DNA of 64,000 nucleotides, from positions 186,001 through 250,000 of the forward strand of contig JALHOW010000004.1 in assembly GCA_022842785.1 (NCBI GenBank). Reading direction: 5' to 3'. Under the pieces are notes generated by a model. The model saw nothing but the letters and a program-made list of their open reading frames with translations. It was not told where the DNA came from and searched no databases. The position numbers were made by a program, and so were the translations under genes. Shown piece by piece: positions 41,853-51,625 of the stretch. Numbering within the stretch: position 1 is the first letter of the stretch; each line of letters opens with the position of its first letter. The DNA comes from Hyphomicrobiaceae bacterium. Lineage in GTDB: Bacteria; Pseudomonadota; Alphaproteobacteria; Rhizobiales; Hyphomicrobiaceae.

Positions 41853-43007
41853 TCAGCGAGGCGTGCTGACGACGCCCGTCTCGATGAAAGCAGCAATCTC
41901 GCTCGGTGAGTAGCCCGCCGCCTTCAATACAGCCTCACTATCCGTACCTGCAGCCTTGGGAGATCCGGCGATCTCAGGCGGCGTTCGGCTGAAACGCGGC
42001 CCGGGTGCCGGCTGCACGACGCCATCACGCTCGACAAAGGTCGCGCGGGCGGCATTGTGCGGGTGGGCGCCAACTTCCTTCATGGCGAGGACAGGGGCGA
42101 AGCAGGCATCACTGTCCGCGAAGATGGCGCTCCACTCGTCGCGCGTCTTCGTTTTGAAGACATCCGCATAGCGCTTGGCAAGCTCCGGCCAGCGGGCGCG
42201 ATCATACTGCTTCGGAAGATCCTCGCCTGCGATACCAAGGCGCTCCAGCAGGTCGGCATAGAAGCGCTTCTCGATCGAACCAATCGAAACCCACTTGCCG
42301 TCCTTGGTCTCATAGACGCCGTACCAGGGCGCGCCCGTGTCGAGGATGTTCTCGCCGCGCTCGTCCTTCCACATGTCGCTGCCGAGGAAGCCGTAGATCC
42401 CAGCCATGAGCAGGGAGGCGCCGTCGACCATGGCCGCATCCACGACCTGCCCTTTACCGGAGGTGCGCGCTTCAAGAATGCCGCAGAGCACGCCGAAGGC
42501 CAGCAGCATCCCGCCGCCGCCGAAGTCGCCGACAAGATTGAGCGGTGGAATGGGCGGGCCATCCTTCTGGCCGATGGCATGGAGGGCGCCGGATAGCGCG
42601 ATGTAGTTGATGTCGTGGCCGGCGCGCGGCGCCATAGGCCCGTCCTGGCCGAAACCCGTCATGCGACCGAACACGAGGCGCGGGTTAACCTCCCAGAGGA
42701 CCTGCGGGCCGAGGCCAAGCCGCTCCATGACACCCGGCCGGAAACCCTCGATCAGGCCGTCCGCATCCTTGACTAGCCGCTTAACGATATCGCGCCCGGC
42801 TTCGCTCTTCACGTCCACGGCGACAGTCTGGCGGCCGCGGTGAAGCACCTCGAAGCGCGGTTCACGGCCTGGAAGGCCGAGGTCGGCGCCGTCGGAGCGG
42901 TCGACGCGGATGACTTCCGCGCCCATGTCCGAAAGCATCATGCCGCAGAATGGGGCGGGCCCGATGCCGGCCATTTCGATGATACGGACACCTTTCAGCG
43001 GCCCCAT
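41853..43007 (-). CDS. CaiB/BaiF (family III) CoA-transferase, racemase-like
   Basis: This 384-aa protein starts MGPLKGVRIIEMAGIGPAPF, with DMGAEVIRVDRSDG, LGPQVLWEVNPRLVFGRMTG and GHDINYIALSGALHAIG. This is the alpha-methylacyl-CoA-racemase/formyl-CoA-transferase fold; MTGFGQDGP and the SGALHAIG motif favour alpha-methylacyl-CoA racemase. It is upstream of an acyl-CoA dehydrogenase, so the pair probably degrades a branched acyl-CoA. Exact reaction unknown. Confidence 0.88.
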   Translation of the reverse strand: MGPLKGVRIIEMAGIGPAPFCGMMLSDMGAEVIRVDRSDGADLGLPGREPRFEVLHRGRQTVAVDVKSEAGRDIVKRLVKDADGLIEGFRPGVMERLGLGPQVLWEVNPRLVFGRMTGFGQDGPMAPRAGHDINYIALSGALHAIGQKDGPPIPPLNLVGDFGGGGMLLAFGVLCGILEARTSGKGQVVDAAMVDGASLLMAGIYGFLGSDMWKDERGENILDTGAPWYGVYETKDGKWVSIGSIEKRFYADLLERLGIAGEDLPKQYDRARWPELAKRYADVFKTKTRDEWSAIFADSDACFAPVLAMKEVGAHPHNAARATFVERDGVVQPAPGPRFSRTPPEIAGSPKAAGTDSEAVLKAAGYSPSEIAAFIETGVVSTPR

Positions 43008-43169
43008 GCGTCGTCTCCTCCCTTGCCTTTGCTTCGCCGGCGCAATGCCGGCGGACGGCCTTCGTAAACGATTGTCGTGGTCGTCTTAACCGTTCGGTCA
43101 CTTTAGCCCAAGCCCGTAATCCTTCAGCAAGACTCCTCTGGTTGGATCGGCGTTCAGTAAGGGTGAGCC

Positions 43170-45518
43170 GTGGGGAGTTTGCGTCCGGTGCCCAACCGCA
43201 ACGACAATAACGGCGAGGCAACACCATCGCCCGGGTCTGAAGTTGTGTCTGAGAGCCGGACACGGCACCGTCATTCCTATGGCGAGCCGACGCTGAATAT
43301 TCACGACGGCTCGATCGTGCTGCGCAAGCTCGCGCGCTTGCTGCAACGCCCGGGCGTCGCTGAGCGCATCGCATCGCGCGCACTGCGCGACCGGAAACGC
43401 CGGCGGCTCGCCGAAGCGGGCCATATCAGCGAGGCGCACCCCGGCCTCGAACGCCTCAAAGATCTCGAGTGGGAGCTGCGCGACAACGAAGGGCGCTACC
43501 GCGATCTTCTCGACCGCCAGAGCCACGTCATCAGCCGCGCCGACATGGACGGCCGGTTGACGTTCGTGAACCGGTCGTTCTGCCGGACCTTCGGCGTCGA
43601 CGCCGAGGACGTCCTCGGCACGACCTTCGCGCCGGCTGTCGTCGGCGGCAACGGCTGGCCGACGGCTGCGAGCGCGCACGCGACCGTGACGCCGCCCTTC
43701 GAGCTCAGAATCCTCACACCGATCGGGCCGCGCTGGTTCGCATTCGAACAGCAGACGGCGCCGACCATCGACGGCCTCGGCATCGAGATCCAGCGCGTCG
43801 GACGCGACATCACCGATCAGCGCCGCATCGAGCAGGAGTTGGAGACGGCACGCGATGCCGCCGAAACGGCGAACCGCGCGAAGTCCCGCTTCCTCGCGAC
43901 CATGAGCCACGAAATCCGCACCCCCATGAACGGCATCCTCGGGATGTCGGCCTTGCTTGCGGAGACACCGCTCAGCGCCGACCAGCGCACATATGCACGC
44001 GCCATCGAGGAATCGGCGCGCACGCTGCTCTCGCTCATCGATGAGATCCTCGACTTCTCGCGCATCGAAGCCGGCAAGCTCGAGATCGCAGCCGAACCCT
44101 TCGAGCTCGATCAGTGCATTGAATCGGCCGTCGAACTCCTCCAGCCCAAGGCGAGCGAGAAGAAGCTCGACCTCGCGTGGTGGATCGAGCCTTCATTGCC
44201 CAAGCTCGTGATCGGCGATGCCATGCGGCTGCGCCAGATCCTGCTGAACCTCATCGGCAACGCCATCAAGTTCACCGATCGGGGCGGCATCGCTGTGCGG
44301 GTCAACGGCGAGATGGAGCCGTCAGGCGCCGCTGTTCGGCTGTCGATCCGCATCACGGATACGGGCATCGGCATTGCCGAGAGCACGCTGCCAGCGCTCT
44401 TCAGCGAGTTCGAGCAGACCGATGAAGCCGTGCGCCGCCAGCGCGGTGGCACCGGTCTCGGCCTTGCAATCTCACGGCGCCTCGCACGAGGCATGGCCGG
44501 CGATATCACGGTGACGAGCGCGCTCGGCATCGGCTCGACGTTCACGCTGAGCCTTTCGGCTGGTGTCATGCCGCTGAGCCGACCTGTACTCGACGTGCCG
44601 GCGCGCGCGGGCGAGCCGCAAGTCATCCTCGTGGCTCTGGATGGGCCCGTCGAGCGGCGCATCGTGGCCGAGGTGCTGCGGTCGCTCGGCTTCGATGCCG
44701 TCGAGAGCAGCATTGCCGATGCCCATCGCCTGATGCGCGGGCCGCGCGGGCCTGCCCGGCGCTTCAGCACGCTGCTGATCGGCGGGGAAAGTGGTGTCGA
44801 GACGGCACGCCATCTGCTCGAGACGCTGCGCGATGGCGACAAGAGCGCGGTGCGTGGCGTAGTGCTGATCGAGCCGTCGAGCCGTCCCTCGCTGCCAGCC
44901 TTCAAGGCCAGCGGCTTCGATGCCTATCTCGTCCGTCCCGTCCGACCCTCGTCGATCGTCACACAGGTCATCACGCGCACGAGCGCGCCGCGCACGACAA
45001 CGACACTGCCGCAGCGCGATCGACCCAGCGCCGACAACACTGATGGCGAGCACAGCGGCATCCGCGTGCTGCTCGCCGAGGACAATGACATCAACGCGCT
45101 GCTCGCCACACGCATGATCGAGCGCTCGGGTTGCCGCGTCGAGCGCGTTACCAATGGCCGCGAGGCCGTCGAGGCGCTGCGGGCGACAATCGACGGCAGC
45201 GCGCCGGACTTCGACCTCGTATTCATGGACGTGCTCATGCCGGAGATCGACGGTCTCGAGGCGACGCGGCTCATCAAGGACATGTTCGACGACACGGGAC
45301 ATCGCCGCCCGCCGATCGTCGCGCTCACGGCCAATGCCTTCAGCGAGGATCGCAAGCGCTGCCTCGACGGCGGCATGGACGACTATCTCGCAAAGCCCTT
45401 CGAGCGCGACGATCTCGATCTCGTTCTCACCAACTGGTGCGGCGGGGCGCCACACCTTGAGCCCGACGGCGCGCTTGATGCTGTCGTCGATACGCCCGCC
45501 ACAGGCACGGCCGCTTAG
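43170..45518 (+). CDS. Hybrid histidine kinase (PAS, HisKA, HATPase, two receivers)
   Basis: This 782-aa protein has a PAS domain (about 112-215), HisKA with phospho-acceptor H247 ([11 protein letters not shown]), HATPase ([29 protein letters not shown]) and a C-terminal receiver (LLAEDNDIN... [12 protein letters not shown]... ALTANAF... KPF). A degenerate receiver-like segment ([20 protein letters not shown]... VRPVRPSS) lies between. No membrane segment is seen. GTG at 43170 is the longest frame; a shorter start is possible. The partner regulator is not adjacent; another hybrid kinase follows 150 bp on. Confidence 0.88.
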   Translation: MGSLRPVPNRNDNNGEATPSPGSEVVSESRTRHRHSYGEPTLNIHDGSIVLRKLARLLQRPGVAERIASRALRDRKRRRLAEAGHISEAHPGLERLKDLEWELRDNEGRYRDLLDRQSHVISRADMDGRLTFVNRSFCRTFGVDAEDVLGTTFAPAVVGGNGWPTAASAHATVTPPFELRILTPIGPRWFAFEQQTAPTIDGLGIEIQRVGRDITDQRRIEQELETARDAAETANRAKSRFLATMSHEIRTPMNGILGMSALLAETPLSADQRTYARAIEESARTLLSLIDEILDFSRIEAGKLEIAAEPFELDQCIESAVELLQPKASEKKLDLAWWIEPSLPKLVIGDAMRLRQILLNLIGNAIKFTDRGGIAVRVNGEMEPSGAAVRLSIRITDTGIGIAESTLPALFSEFEQTDEAVRRQRGGTGLGLAISRRLARGMAGDITVTSALGIGSTFTLSLSAGVMPLSRPVLDVPARAGEPQVILVALDGPVERRIVAEVLRSLGFDAVESSIADAHRLMRGPRGPARRFSTLLIGGESGVETARHLLETLRDGDKSAVRGVVLIEPSSRPSLPAFKASGFDAYLVRPVRPSSIVTQVITRTSAPRTTTTLPQRDRPSADNTDGEHSGIRVLLAEDNDINALLATRMIERSGCRVERVTNGREAVEALRATIDGSAPDFDLVFMDVLMPEIDGLEATRLIKDMFDDTGHRRPPIVALTANAFSEDRKRCLDGGMDDYLAKPFERDDLDLVLTNWCGGAPHLEPDGALDAVVDTPATGTAA

Positions 45519-45523
45519 CGCTA

Positions 45524-45554
45524 CTCGCTCCCGAGGACGTTGTAAGGGAGCGAG
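45524..45554 (+). terminator. Hairpin after the first hybrid kinase gene
   Basis: CTCGCTCCC (45524-45532) pairs exactly with GGGAGCGAG (45546-45554) across a 13-nt loop just after the stop. There is no T-run, so it may be a partial or factor-dependent terminator. Confidence 0.4.
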
Positions 45555-45668
45555 GAAAGCGCGGGGCCTATCCTTGCAGTCATCGACCGGGCTTGGTAGC
45601 CAGGGAGAACCGTCCTTTGGGGCGGCGGTGGTGCCGACGGTCACAAACCGGGCTGCAGAAAACGCGAC

Positions 45669-47609
45669 ATGAACTCCACTCTCAATGACGCGGCGCGTCT
45701 CAGGGCCATCCTCGATTCGGCGGTCTCCGCGATCGTCACCATCGACGCGCGCGGCATCGTCCAAGGCGCCAATCCCGCCGTCGAGCGCATGTTCGGATAC
45801 ACCGAGGCAGAGCTGATCGGCCGCAATGTGTCGATGCTCATGCCGAAGGATCTGGCTGACGCGCACGACGGCTTCATCGCGCGCCACCTGTCCACGGGTG
45901 AGCGGCGCATCATCGGCATCGGCCGCGAGGTCGTCGGCCAGCACAAGGACGGGTCCAGCGTACCGGTCCACCTCTCCGTCGGGAAGTTCGCGGACGGGGG
46001 CGTCGACTATTTCACCGGCATCATGGTCGACCTTCGCCAGCAGCGGCTGACGGAACGCCAGCTCGCGCGCGAAGAGGCGCTCTTCCACTCGATTTTCGAC
46101 AGCATTCCGGATGCTTTCGTCGTCACCGACATGGATCGCAGGATCCAAGTGGCGAACCCGGCCTTCGCCCGCATCTTCGGCTATGAAGCAGCCTTGATCG
46201 TCGGCAAACCGATCGGCGTGCTCTTCGACGACGCCGATGAGGCGGCGCAGCACACATCCACCGCGCCATCGCTGGAGCGCCAGCTACAGCAGCCGCAGGC
46301 CCCCATCATCGCAAATTTCCGCCGCAGCAACGGCGAGCGCTTTCCGGGCGAGGCCGTCTGGTCGGAGGTGCGCGACGGCGCCAATCTCGGCGTCGGCTAT
46401 GTTGCTCTCGTGCGTGACGTCACCCGCGAACTCAAGCGCGAGACCGCGACCCGGACGGCCCAGCGCCTCGAAGCCATCGGCCAGCTCACCGGCGGCATCG
46501 CCCACGACTTCAACAATCTCCTGACGGTAATCGTCGGCAATCTCGAGCTGTTGGAGCCGCGCCTTTCCGACAATGGCCAGCTCGAGCTTCTTCGTGAGGT
46601 CAAGGAAGCCGCCGAAAAGGGCGCGCAGCTCACCGACCACCTGCTCACGTTTGCACGCCGCCAGCGCCTGGAAAGCCAGAAGATCTCGCTCAACAGCATG
46701 GTCACGGCGGTGGCGGACCTGCTGCGCCGCACGATCGGCGCGAATATCGTCCTCGACGTCATACCGGCGGCCAATCTCTGGATGACGCGCGCTGACCCGG
46801 GACTGATCGAGACCGCGATCGTCAACCTCGTGATCAACGCGCGCGACGCCATGCCGGTCGGCGGCCGCATCGTCGTCGAAACGCGCAATGTGACACTCGA
46901 CGCCGCCGGTACCGAGCTGATCCCCGGCTTGCCCGTCGGCCAGTACGTCGTGCTGTTGGTGACCGACAACGGCCACGGCATGTCCCCCGAGGTTGCGGAG
47001 CGGGCCTTCGAGCCATTCTTCACGACCAAGGGGCCGGGCAAAGGCAGCGGGCTAGGTCTCGCCTCGGTCTATGGGTTTGCCCGCCAGTCCGGCGGCCACG
47101 CGACGCTTTACAGCGAGGTCGGCAAAGGAACGACGGTGCGCATCTACCTGCCGCGCGCCGATGCGGACGACGACGCCGTGCCGTCTCCCCGCCGGGAGGA
47201 GCCGTTGCCGCTCGGGCGCGGCGAGATGGTGCTGGCCGTCGAGGACGATGCGAATGTGCGTCGTCTCACCATCCAACGGCTCACCGCGCTCGGCTACGAG
47301 GTGGAAGCGGTCGGCGATGCGAACAAGGCGCTCAAGGCGATCGCGGATGGCCTCAGGCCGGCGGTCGTCTTCACCGACTACATGATGCCCGGTGGCATAT
47401 CAGGCCTGGAGCTCGCGCAGCGCCTGCGCGCCACTCACCCGGAAATCGCGGTGCTGTTGACGACCGGCTATGCAGGCGGCCTGATCGATGCTGGCGAAAT
47501 CGACGTGCTGCGCATCAAGGTGCTGATGAAGCCCTATCGCCAGGTGAAACTCGCTCAGGCGATCCGTGAGGCCATCGACGGAAGCGCGGATCGACCGCGC
47601 GCGAAATAG
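45669..47609 (+). CDS. FixL-like hybrid histidine kinase with predicted haem PAS
   Basis: This 646-aa soluble protein has two PAS domains, HisKA with histidine in GGIAHDFNNLL, HATPase (IVNLVINARDAMPVGG, DNGHGMS, GKGSGLGLASVYGF) and a C-terminal receiver (FTDYMMPGG). The first PAS closely follows FixL: H66 (AHDGFI), R72 and R86 (IIGIGREV) have the same spacing (6 and 14) as the haem ligand H200, R206 and R220 of Bradyrhizobium FixL, and HLSVG follows. It may therefore sense oxygen. Known FixL is not a hybrid with this receiver. The response regulator is unknown; output may go to a phosphotransfer protein elsewhere. Confidence 0.85.
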   Translation: MNSTLNDAARLRAILDSAVSAIVTIDARGIVQGANPAVERMFGYTEAELIGRNVSMLMPKDLADAHDGFIARHLSTGERRIIGIGREVVGQHKDGSSVPVHLSVGKFADGGVDYFTGIMVDLRQQRLTERQLAREEALFHSIFDSIPDAFVVTDMDRRIQVANPAFARIFGYEAALIVGKPIGVLFDDADEAAQHTSTAPSLERQLQQPQAPIIANFRRSNGERFPGEAVWSEVRDGANLGVGYVALVRDVTRELKRETATRTAQRLEAIGQLTGGIAHDFNNLLTVIVGNLELLEPRLSDNGQLELLREVKEAAEKGAQLTDHLLTFARRQRLESQKISLNSMVTAVADLLRRTIGANIVLDVIPAANLWMTRADPGLIETAIVNLVINARDAMPVGGRIVVETRNVTLDAAGTELIPGLPVGQYVVLLVTDNGHGMSPEVAERAFEPFFTTKGPGKGSGLGLASVYGFARQSGGHATLYSEVGKGTTVRIYLPRADADDDAVPSPRREEPLPLGRGEMVLAVEDDANVRRLTIQRLTALGYEVEAVGDANKALKAIADGLRPAVVFTDYMMPGGISGLELAQRLRATHPEIAVLLTTGYAGGLIDAGEIDVLRIKVLMKPYRQVKLAQAIREAIDGSADRPRAK

Positions 47610-47616
47610 CGCTCGA

Positions 47617-47633
47617 GGACCGACGAACGGTCC
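47617..47633 (+). terminator. Hairpin after the FixL-like kinase gene
   Basis: GGACCG (47617-47622) and CGGTCC (47628-47633) form a short perfect stem eight bases past the stop. It lacks a T-run. Weak evidence. Confidence 0.3.
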
Positions 47634-47718
47634 ACGGCGTCAGAACTGCCGATAGAAATGATTATCCGGCCATCCCCATGGGGACGGTATGCGACGAAAC
47701 CTGATCGACCAACGGGCT

Positions 47719-47811
47719 TCAGTGGACCTGCATCAATAGAAACAGGCCGACCCCCATAGCAGGGCCAAGCAGCGCCGATACGATCACCATGATCATGGGC
47801 TTGACTAACAT
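47719..47811 (-). CDS. Possible 30-aa membrane miniprotein
   Basis: A short open frame on the minus strand starts at ATG 47811 with GGGG seven bases upstream and encodes 30 residues (MLVKPMIMVIVSALLGPAMG, then VGLFLLMQVH). It is almost one continuous hydrophobic segment, so a single-pass membrane peptide is likely. It lies in the 600-bp gap between the kinase and the protease genes, the rest of which (47880-48221) shows no gene. It could be a chance frame. Confidence 0.35.
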   Translation of the reverse strand: MLVKPMIMVIVSALLGPAMGVGLFLLMQVH

Positions 47812-48221
47812 GACACACCCCGCACACCGGCATCCGCACGATGCCGACTCACCGCAACACAACCTCTTGCCCCGCCCTGACAAGACGTTCTGTTGCCTAA
47901 GATATATACAGCATCATCCCAATTTATGCACCTGTCTTCTTGACTCATTCAAACTCTGTGGATAAGGGCGCGCGCCCTGGGCGGGCAAGCGGCATGCGTC
48001 GCGGCACGTAAACATTGGAACCGTAATAATTTTTCCGCTGCCCTTAAGTGCACATCTGAGCAAAAGACGACGACTCACTGGAGGCATGGACACAGACAGT
48101 CTGTGCGCCGCAATAAGCCCCATTTGTGCGGGTGCTGCCAAAGCCACCACAGGTCGCGAAGCCCTCGGTCTTCTGCTAGGTTGAACCGTATCGAGATGAA
48201 CGCGGAAGGATCACGCTGCTC

Positions 48222-49343
48222 ATGATGGGTTGGTCCATATCGCTCGGCCGCATTGCTGGCACCGAGGTCCGCATCCACCTGACCTTCTTCCTGCTGCTGG
48301 CCTGGTTCGGGCTGGTTGCCGGCGCCCAGGGCGGAGCGGCGGCCGGCTTTGCCGCCGTCGGCTTCATCGTCGCCATCTTCGCCTGTGTGCTCGCGCACGA
48401 GTACGGCCACGTCCTGATGGCGCGGCGGTTCGGCATTGGCACCAAGGACATCATCCTGCTGCCGATCGGCGGCGTCGCCAGCATCGAGAAGATGCCGGAC
48501 AACCCCACTCAGGAGCTGCTGATCGCGCTGGCCGGCCCGGCGGTGAATGTTGCCATCGCCTTCGTCCTATTCGCCTTCTTCGGCGCCCACCTCCCGGGCA
48601 GTCAAGCCGACCCCGCCGCCCTCCAGAACATCGACTTCATCTCGCGGCTGGCGCTCATCAACATCATGCTGGTCGTGTTCAACTTGCTCCCGGCCTTCCC
48701 CATGGACGGCGGGCGGGCGCTCAAAGCCCTGCTCTCCTATAAACTCGACAAGGTCACGGCGACGCGGATCGCAGCCCGCATCGGACAGGCGGCCGCGTTC
48801 GGCCTCGGATTTCTCGGACTGTTCGGCAATCCGCTGCTGATCTTCATCGCGCTCTTCGTGTTTCTCGCCGCAAGCCACGAGACCTATGCCGTGGAACTCG
48901 GCGATGCGACCAAGCGCGCGAGCATGCGCGACGCGACGATTACCTCCTTCACCCATCTCGAGACGAATGCCAGCGTCAGTGACGCCGTTAGCGCGCTGCT
49001 GGGCACGCCACAGCGCGAATTCCCGATCACCGACGGGGCCGGCCGCCTGCGCGGCGTGCTGACCCGCGACGGCATGATCCAGGCGCTCTCGACCAGTGGC
49101 CCCGATACGCCGGTGATCGAGGTCATGGAGCGTGATGTTCCGACTATCAACTACCGCGCGCCGCTCTCGGAAGCGGCCGAACTCCTGCATTCGAGCGGCA
49201 AGCCACTGGTCGGCGTCATCGACGACAGCGAAAAAGTCATCGGCATCATCACTCTCGAAAATCTCGCCGAATTCATGCTCGTCGACCGCGCGAGCCAGGG
49301 CTGGCGTCGAGCCAGTGGCGGGGATGTCAGGAGTGTTCGCTGA
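48222..49343 (+). CDS. Site-2-type (M50) zinc metalloprotease with CBS domains
   Basis: This 373-aa membrane protein has about six hydrophobic segments, the zinc motif HEYGH at 59-63 and the second active-site element NLLPAFPMDGGRAL near residue 150. From about 245 the C-terminus carries two CBS repeats (SVSDAVSALLGTPQREFPIT and GVIDDSEKVIGIITLENL). Members cleave membrane-anchored regulators; CBS domains usually sense nucleotides. Start: tandem ATG at 48222/48225 after GGAAGGATC. The target is unknown. Confidence 0.9.
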   Translation: MMGWSISLGRIAGTEVRIHLTFFLLLAWFGLVAGAQGGAAAGFAAVGFIVAIFACVLAHEYGHVLMARRFGIGTKDIILLPIGGVASIEKMPDNPTQELLIALAGPAVNVAIAFVLFAFFGAHLPGSQADPAALQNIDFISRLALINIMLVVFNLLPAFPMDGGRALKALLSYKLDKVTATRIAARIGQAAAFGLGFLGLFGNPLLIFIALFVFLAASHETYAVELGDATKRASMRDATITSFTHLETNASVSDAVSALLGTPQREFPITDGAGRLRGVLTRDGMIQALSTSGPDTPVIEVMERDVPTINYRAPLSEAAELLHSSGKPLVGVIDDSEKVIGIITLENLAEFMLVDRASQGWRRASGGDVRSVR

Positions 49344-49428
49344 GGCCGACGATTCCCGTTCCATCCGGCGCGGCGCTCTGGCAGGCTCCCGCCGCCCATC
49401 CCGGACGCAACCCTTCGAGTCCTCGACG

Positions 49429-50097
49429 ATGCCACCCGCGAGAAAGCCACCACTCCTCATCATCGAGACGGACGACCATGTCCGCGCAGGCGTTCGCGCG
49501 CTGCGACGCAAGTGCCCCATCCTGCGCCATGCCCACGATTTTGCCGGTGACCCGCCGCTGCGCCGCAGAGAGGCCGGCTTCGAAGGCCTCGCCCGCATCA
49601 TCGTCGGGCAACAGCTCTCGATCGCCAGCGCCGCAGCCATCTGGGGACGGTTCGAGGAGGCGCTGCGCCCCCTGAGTGCACACAAGGTTCTCAAGGCGCC
49701 GGACGAGGTGCTCCGGGCGGCCGGCCTCTCGGGTGGCAAGGTGAGGACGCTTCGCGCGATCTCGGCGGCGGTCAAATCAGGGGCGCTCGACCTCGACGCG
49801 TTGGAGACGGCGCCGGAAGCGATCGTGCACGAAAGCCTCCGCCAGGTGAACGGCATCGGGCCCTGGACGGCCGACATCTACCTCATGTTCTGTCTCGGGC
49901 GAGCCGATGCCTTCGCACCAGGCGATCTGGCGCTGCAGATCGCGGCGGCGATCGCGGCAAAGCAGGGCGAGCGGCTGACACTTGCCGAGCTCGAGGAAAT
50001 GGCTGAACGCTGGCGGCCCTGGCGGGGGGTGGCGGCGCGTCTGCTGTGGGCCTACTACGCCGCCGTCAAGGCGCAGAAGTCCGGCGCGCCGGTGTAA
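49429..50097 (+). CDS. DNA-3-methyladenine glycosylase II (AlkA-like)
   Basis: This 222-aa HhH-GPD glycosylase has GLARIIVGQQLSIASAAAIW, the hairpin LRQVNGIGPWTADIYLMFCL and the catalytic Asp in ADAFAPGDLALQ, as in AlkA-type 3-methyladenine DNA glycosylases. It lacks the N-terminal Ada domain. ATG 49429 is the first start giving a complete fold; an earlier in-frame start would overlap the protease gene. It repairs alkylated bases. Confidence 0.85.
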   Translation: MPPARKPPLLIIETDDHVRAGVRALRRKCPILRHAHDFAGDPPLRRREAGFEGLARIIVGQQLSIASAAAIWGRFEEALRPLSAHKVLKAPDEVLRAAGLSGGKVRTLRAISAAVKSGALDLDALETAPEAIVHESLRQVNGIGPWTADIYLMFCLGRADAFAPGDLALQIAAAIAAKQGERLTLAELEEMAERWRPWRGVAARLLWAYYAAVKAQKSGAPV

Positions 50098-50209
50098 CTT
50101 TACGCATGTGAGTTGCATGTGAGGCGTGCAAAGGCCCACGGGCGCCGTTGTCCGAAGGCCGCGCAGGCTGTAGACGGGTGCCACGCTCAAGCGCCTGGAG
50201 GCGCAGTCC

Positions 50210-51586
50210 ATGAAGGTACTCGTCTGCGGCGCCGGCCAAGTCGGCTACGGCATTGCCGAGCAGCTCTCTGCCGAGGGCAACGACGTCACCATGATCGACG
50301 TCCGCCCCGACCTCGTCCAGAAGGTCAACGACACGCTCGATGCCCGCGCCTACGTCGGCAATGGCGCGCATCCCGACGTGCTCGAACGGGCGGGCGCCCG
50401 CGATTGCGACATGATCATCGCGGTCACGCTCCACGACGAGATCAACATGGTCGCGGCCCAGGTCGCGGGTACTCTTTTCGATGTGCCGACGAAGATCGCG
50501 CGCGTGCGCTCGCAGACCTACCTCAGCAAGGAATGGTCGAAGCTCTTCACGCGCGGTGGCATGGGCATCGACGTCATCATCTCGCCCGAGCGCGAGGTCG
50601 GCGAGATGGTGCTGCGGCGGCTCTCACTGCCGGGCGCCTTCGATACGGTGAGCTTCGTCGATGGCGCCGTGACGTCCATCGGACTTACCTGCGACAGCGA
50701 CTGCCCGGTTCTCGACACACCCTTGCGCCAGCTCTCAGAGCTCTTCCCCGATCTCCCTGCCATCGTGGTCGCGATACAGCGGAAGGGCGAGATCATCATC
50801 CCGCATAGCGACGACCAGATCCTCGAGGGCGACGATATCTACGTCGTGACGCCTTCAAATCAGGTCGCACGCACACTCAGCATCTTCGGACAGGCCGAGG
50901 CGCCGACGCGCCGCGTGGTGATCGCGGGGGGCGGCAATGTCGGTCTCTATGTCGCGCGCGAGCTCGAGCGCCGCCACTCGGGCGTCCGGGTCAAGATGAT
51001 CGAAGCCAGCCGCGCACGCGCCATCGAGATCGCCGATCACCTAGAGCGCACGGTGGTCCTGCACGGCAATGCACTGTCCGAGGCGATCCTGCGTGAGGCG
51101 GAGATCACAAGCGCCGATACGATCGTGGCGCTCACGAACGATGATCAGGTAAATATCCTCGCGTGCGCACTCGCGAAGCAGCTTGGTGCGGCGCGCAGCC
51201 TTTGTCTTGTCAACAGCTCCGGTTATGCGAGCGTGATTCGCTCGTTCGACATCGACTCCGAGATCAATCCACGTGTCGTCACCGTCAGCCGCATCCTCCA
51301 GCACGTACGCCGCGGACGCATCCTCTCCGTGCACAGCGTTGCCAACGGCGACGGCGAGCTCATGGAGGCGGAAGCGCTGGAAACAGCCCCCATCATCGGC
51401 AAGGCCCTCAAGGACCTGCCTCAGCTCGAAGGTGTGCGCGTCGGCGCCATCGTCAGGGGCGGCAAGGTCATCATTCCCGACGGAGACACGCAGATCCAGG
51501 TCAAGGACCATGTGGTCCTCTTTGCGACCGCAGACAGCGTGCGCGATGTCGAGCAGCTCTTCCGTGTTTCCATCGAGTTCTTCTGA
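50210..51586 (+). CDS. trkA: Trk potassium uptake system peripheral protein TrkA
   Basis: This 458-aa protein consists of two RCK units. Each has a Rossmann nucleotide site, GAGQVGYGIAEQL (7-19) and GGGNVGLYVARELE near residue 240, followed by a TrkA_C domain. It gates the TrkH/TrkG potassium channel in response to NAD(H) or ATP. No trkH is in the window. It precedes a D-amino-acid aminotransferase gene by 39 bp, the order found in many alphaproteobacteria. Confidence 0.94.
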   Translation: MKVLVCGAGQVGYGIAEQLSAEGNDVTMIDVRPDLVQKVNDTLDARAYVGNGAHPDVLERAGARDCDMIIAVTLHDEINMVAAQVAGTLFDVPTKIARVRSQTYLSKEWSKLFTRGGMGIDVIISPEREVGEMVLRRLSLPGAFDTVSFVDGAVTSIGLTCDSDCPVLDTPLRQLSELFPDLPAIVVAIQRKGEIIIPHSDDQILEGDDIYVVTPSNQVARTLSIFGQAEAPTRRVVIAGGGNVGLYVARELERRHSGVRVKMIEASRARAIEIADHLERTVVLHGNALSEAILREAEITSADTIVALTNDDQVNILACALAKQLGAARSLCLVNSSGYASVIRSFDIDSEINPRVVTVSRILQHVRRGRILSVHSVANGDGELMEAEALETAPIIGKALKDLPQLEGVRVGAIVRGGKVIIPDGDTQIQVKDHVVLFATADSVRDVEQLFRVSIEFF

Positions 51587-51625
51587 GCGCCAAGGCGCTT
51601 CCCCAACAAAGCATCCGGAGGTCTG

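Noticed and set aside
44472-46253. 593-codon open frame opposite the two kinase genes
   Set aside because: It spans a gene boundary and both kinases carry complete, ordered catalytic motifs on the plus strand.
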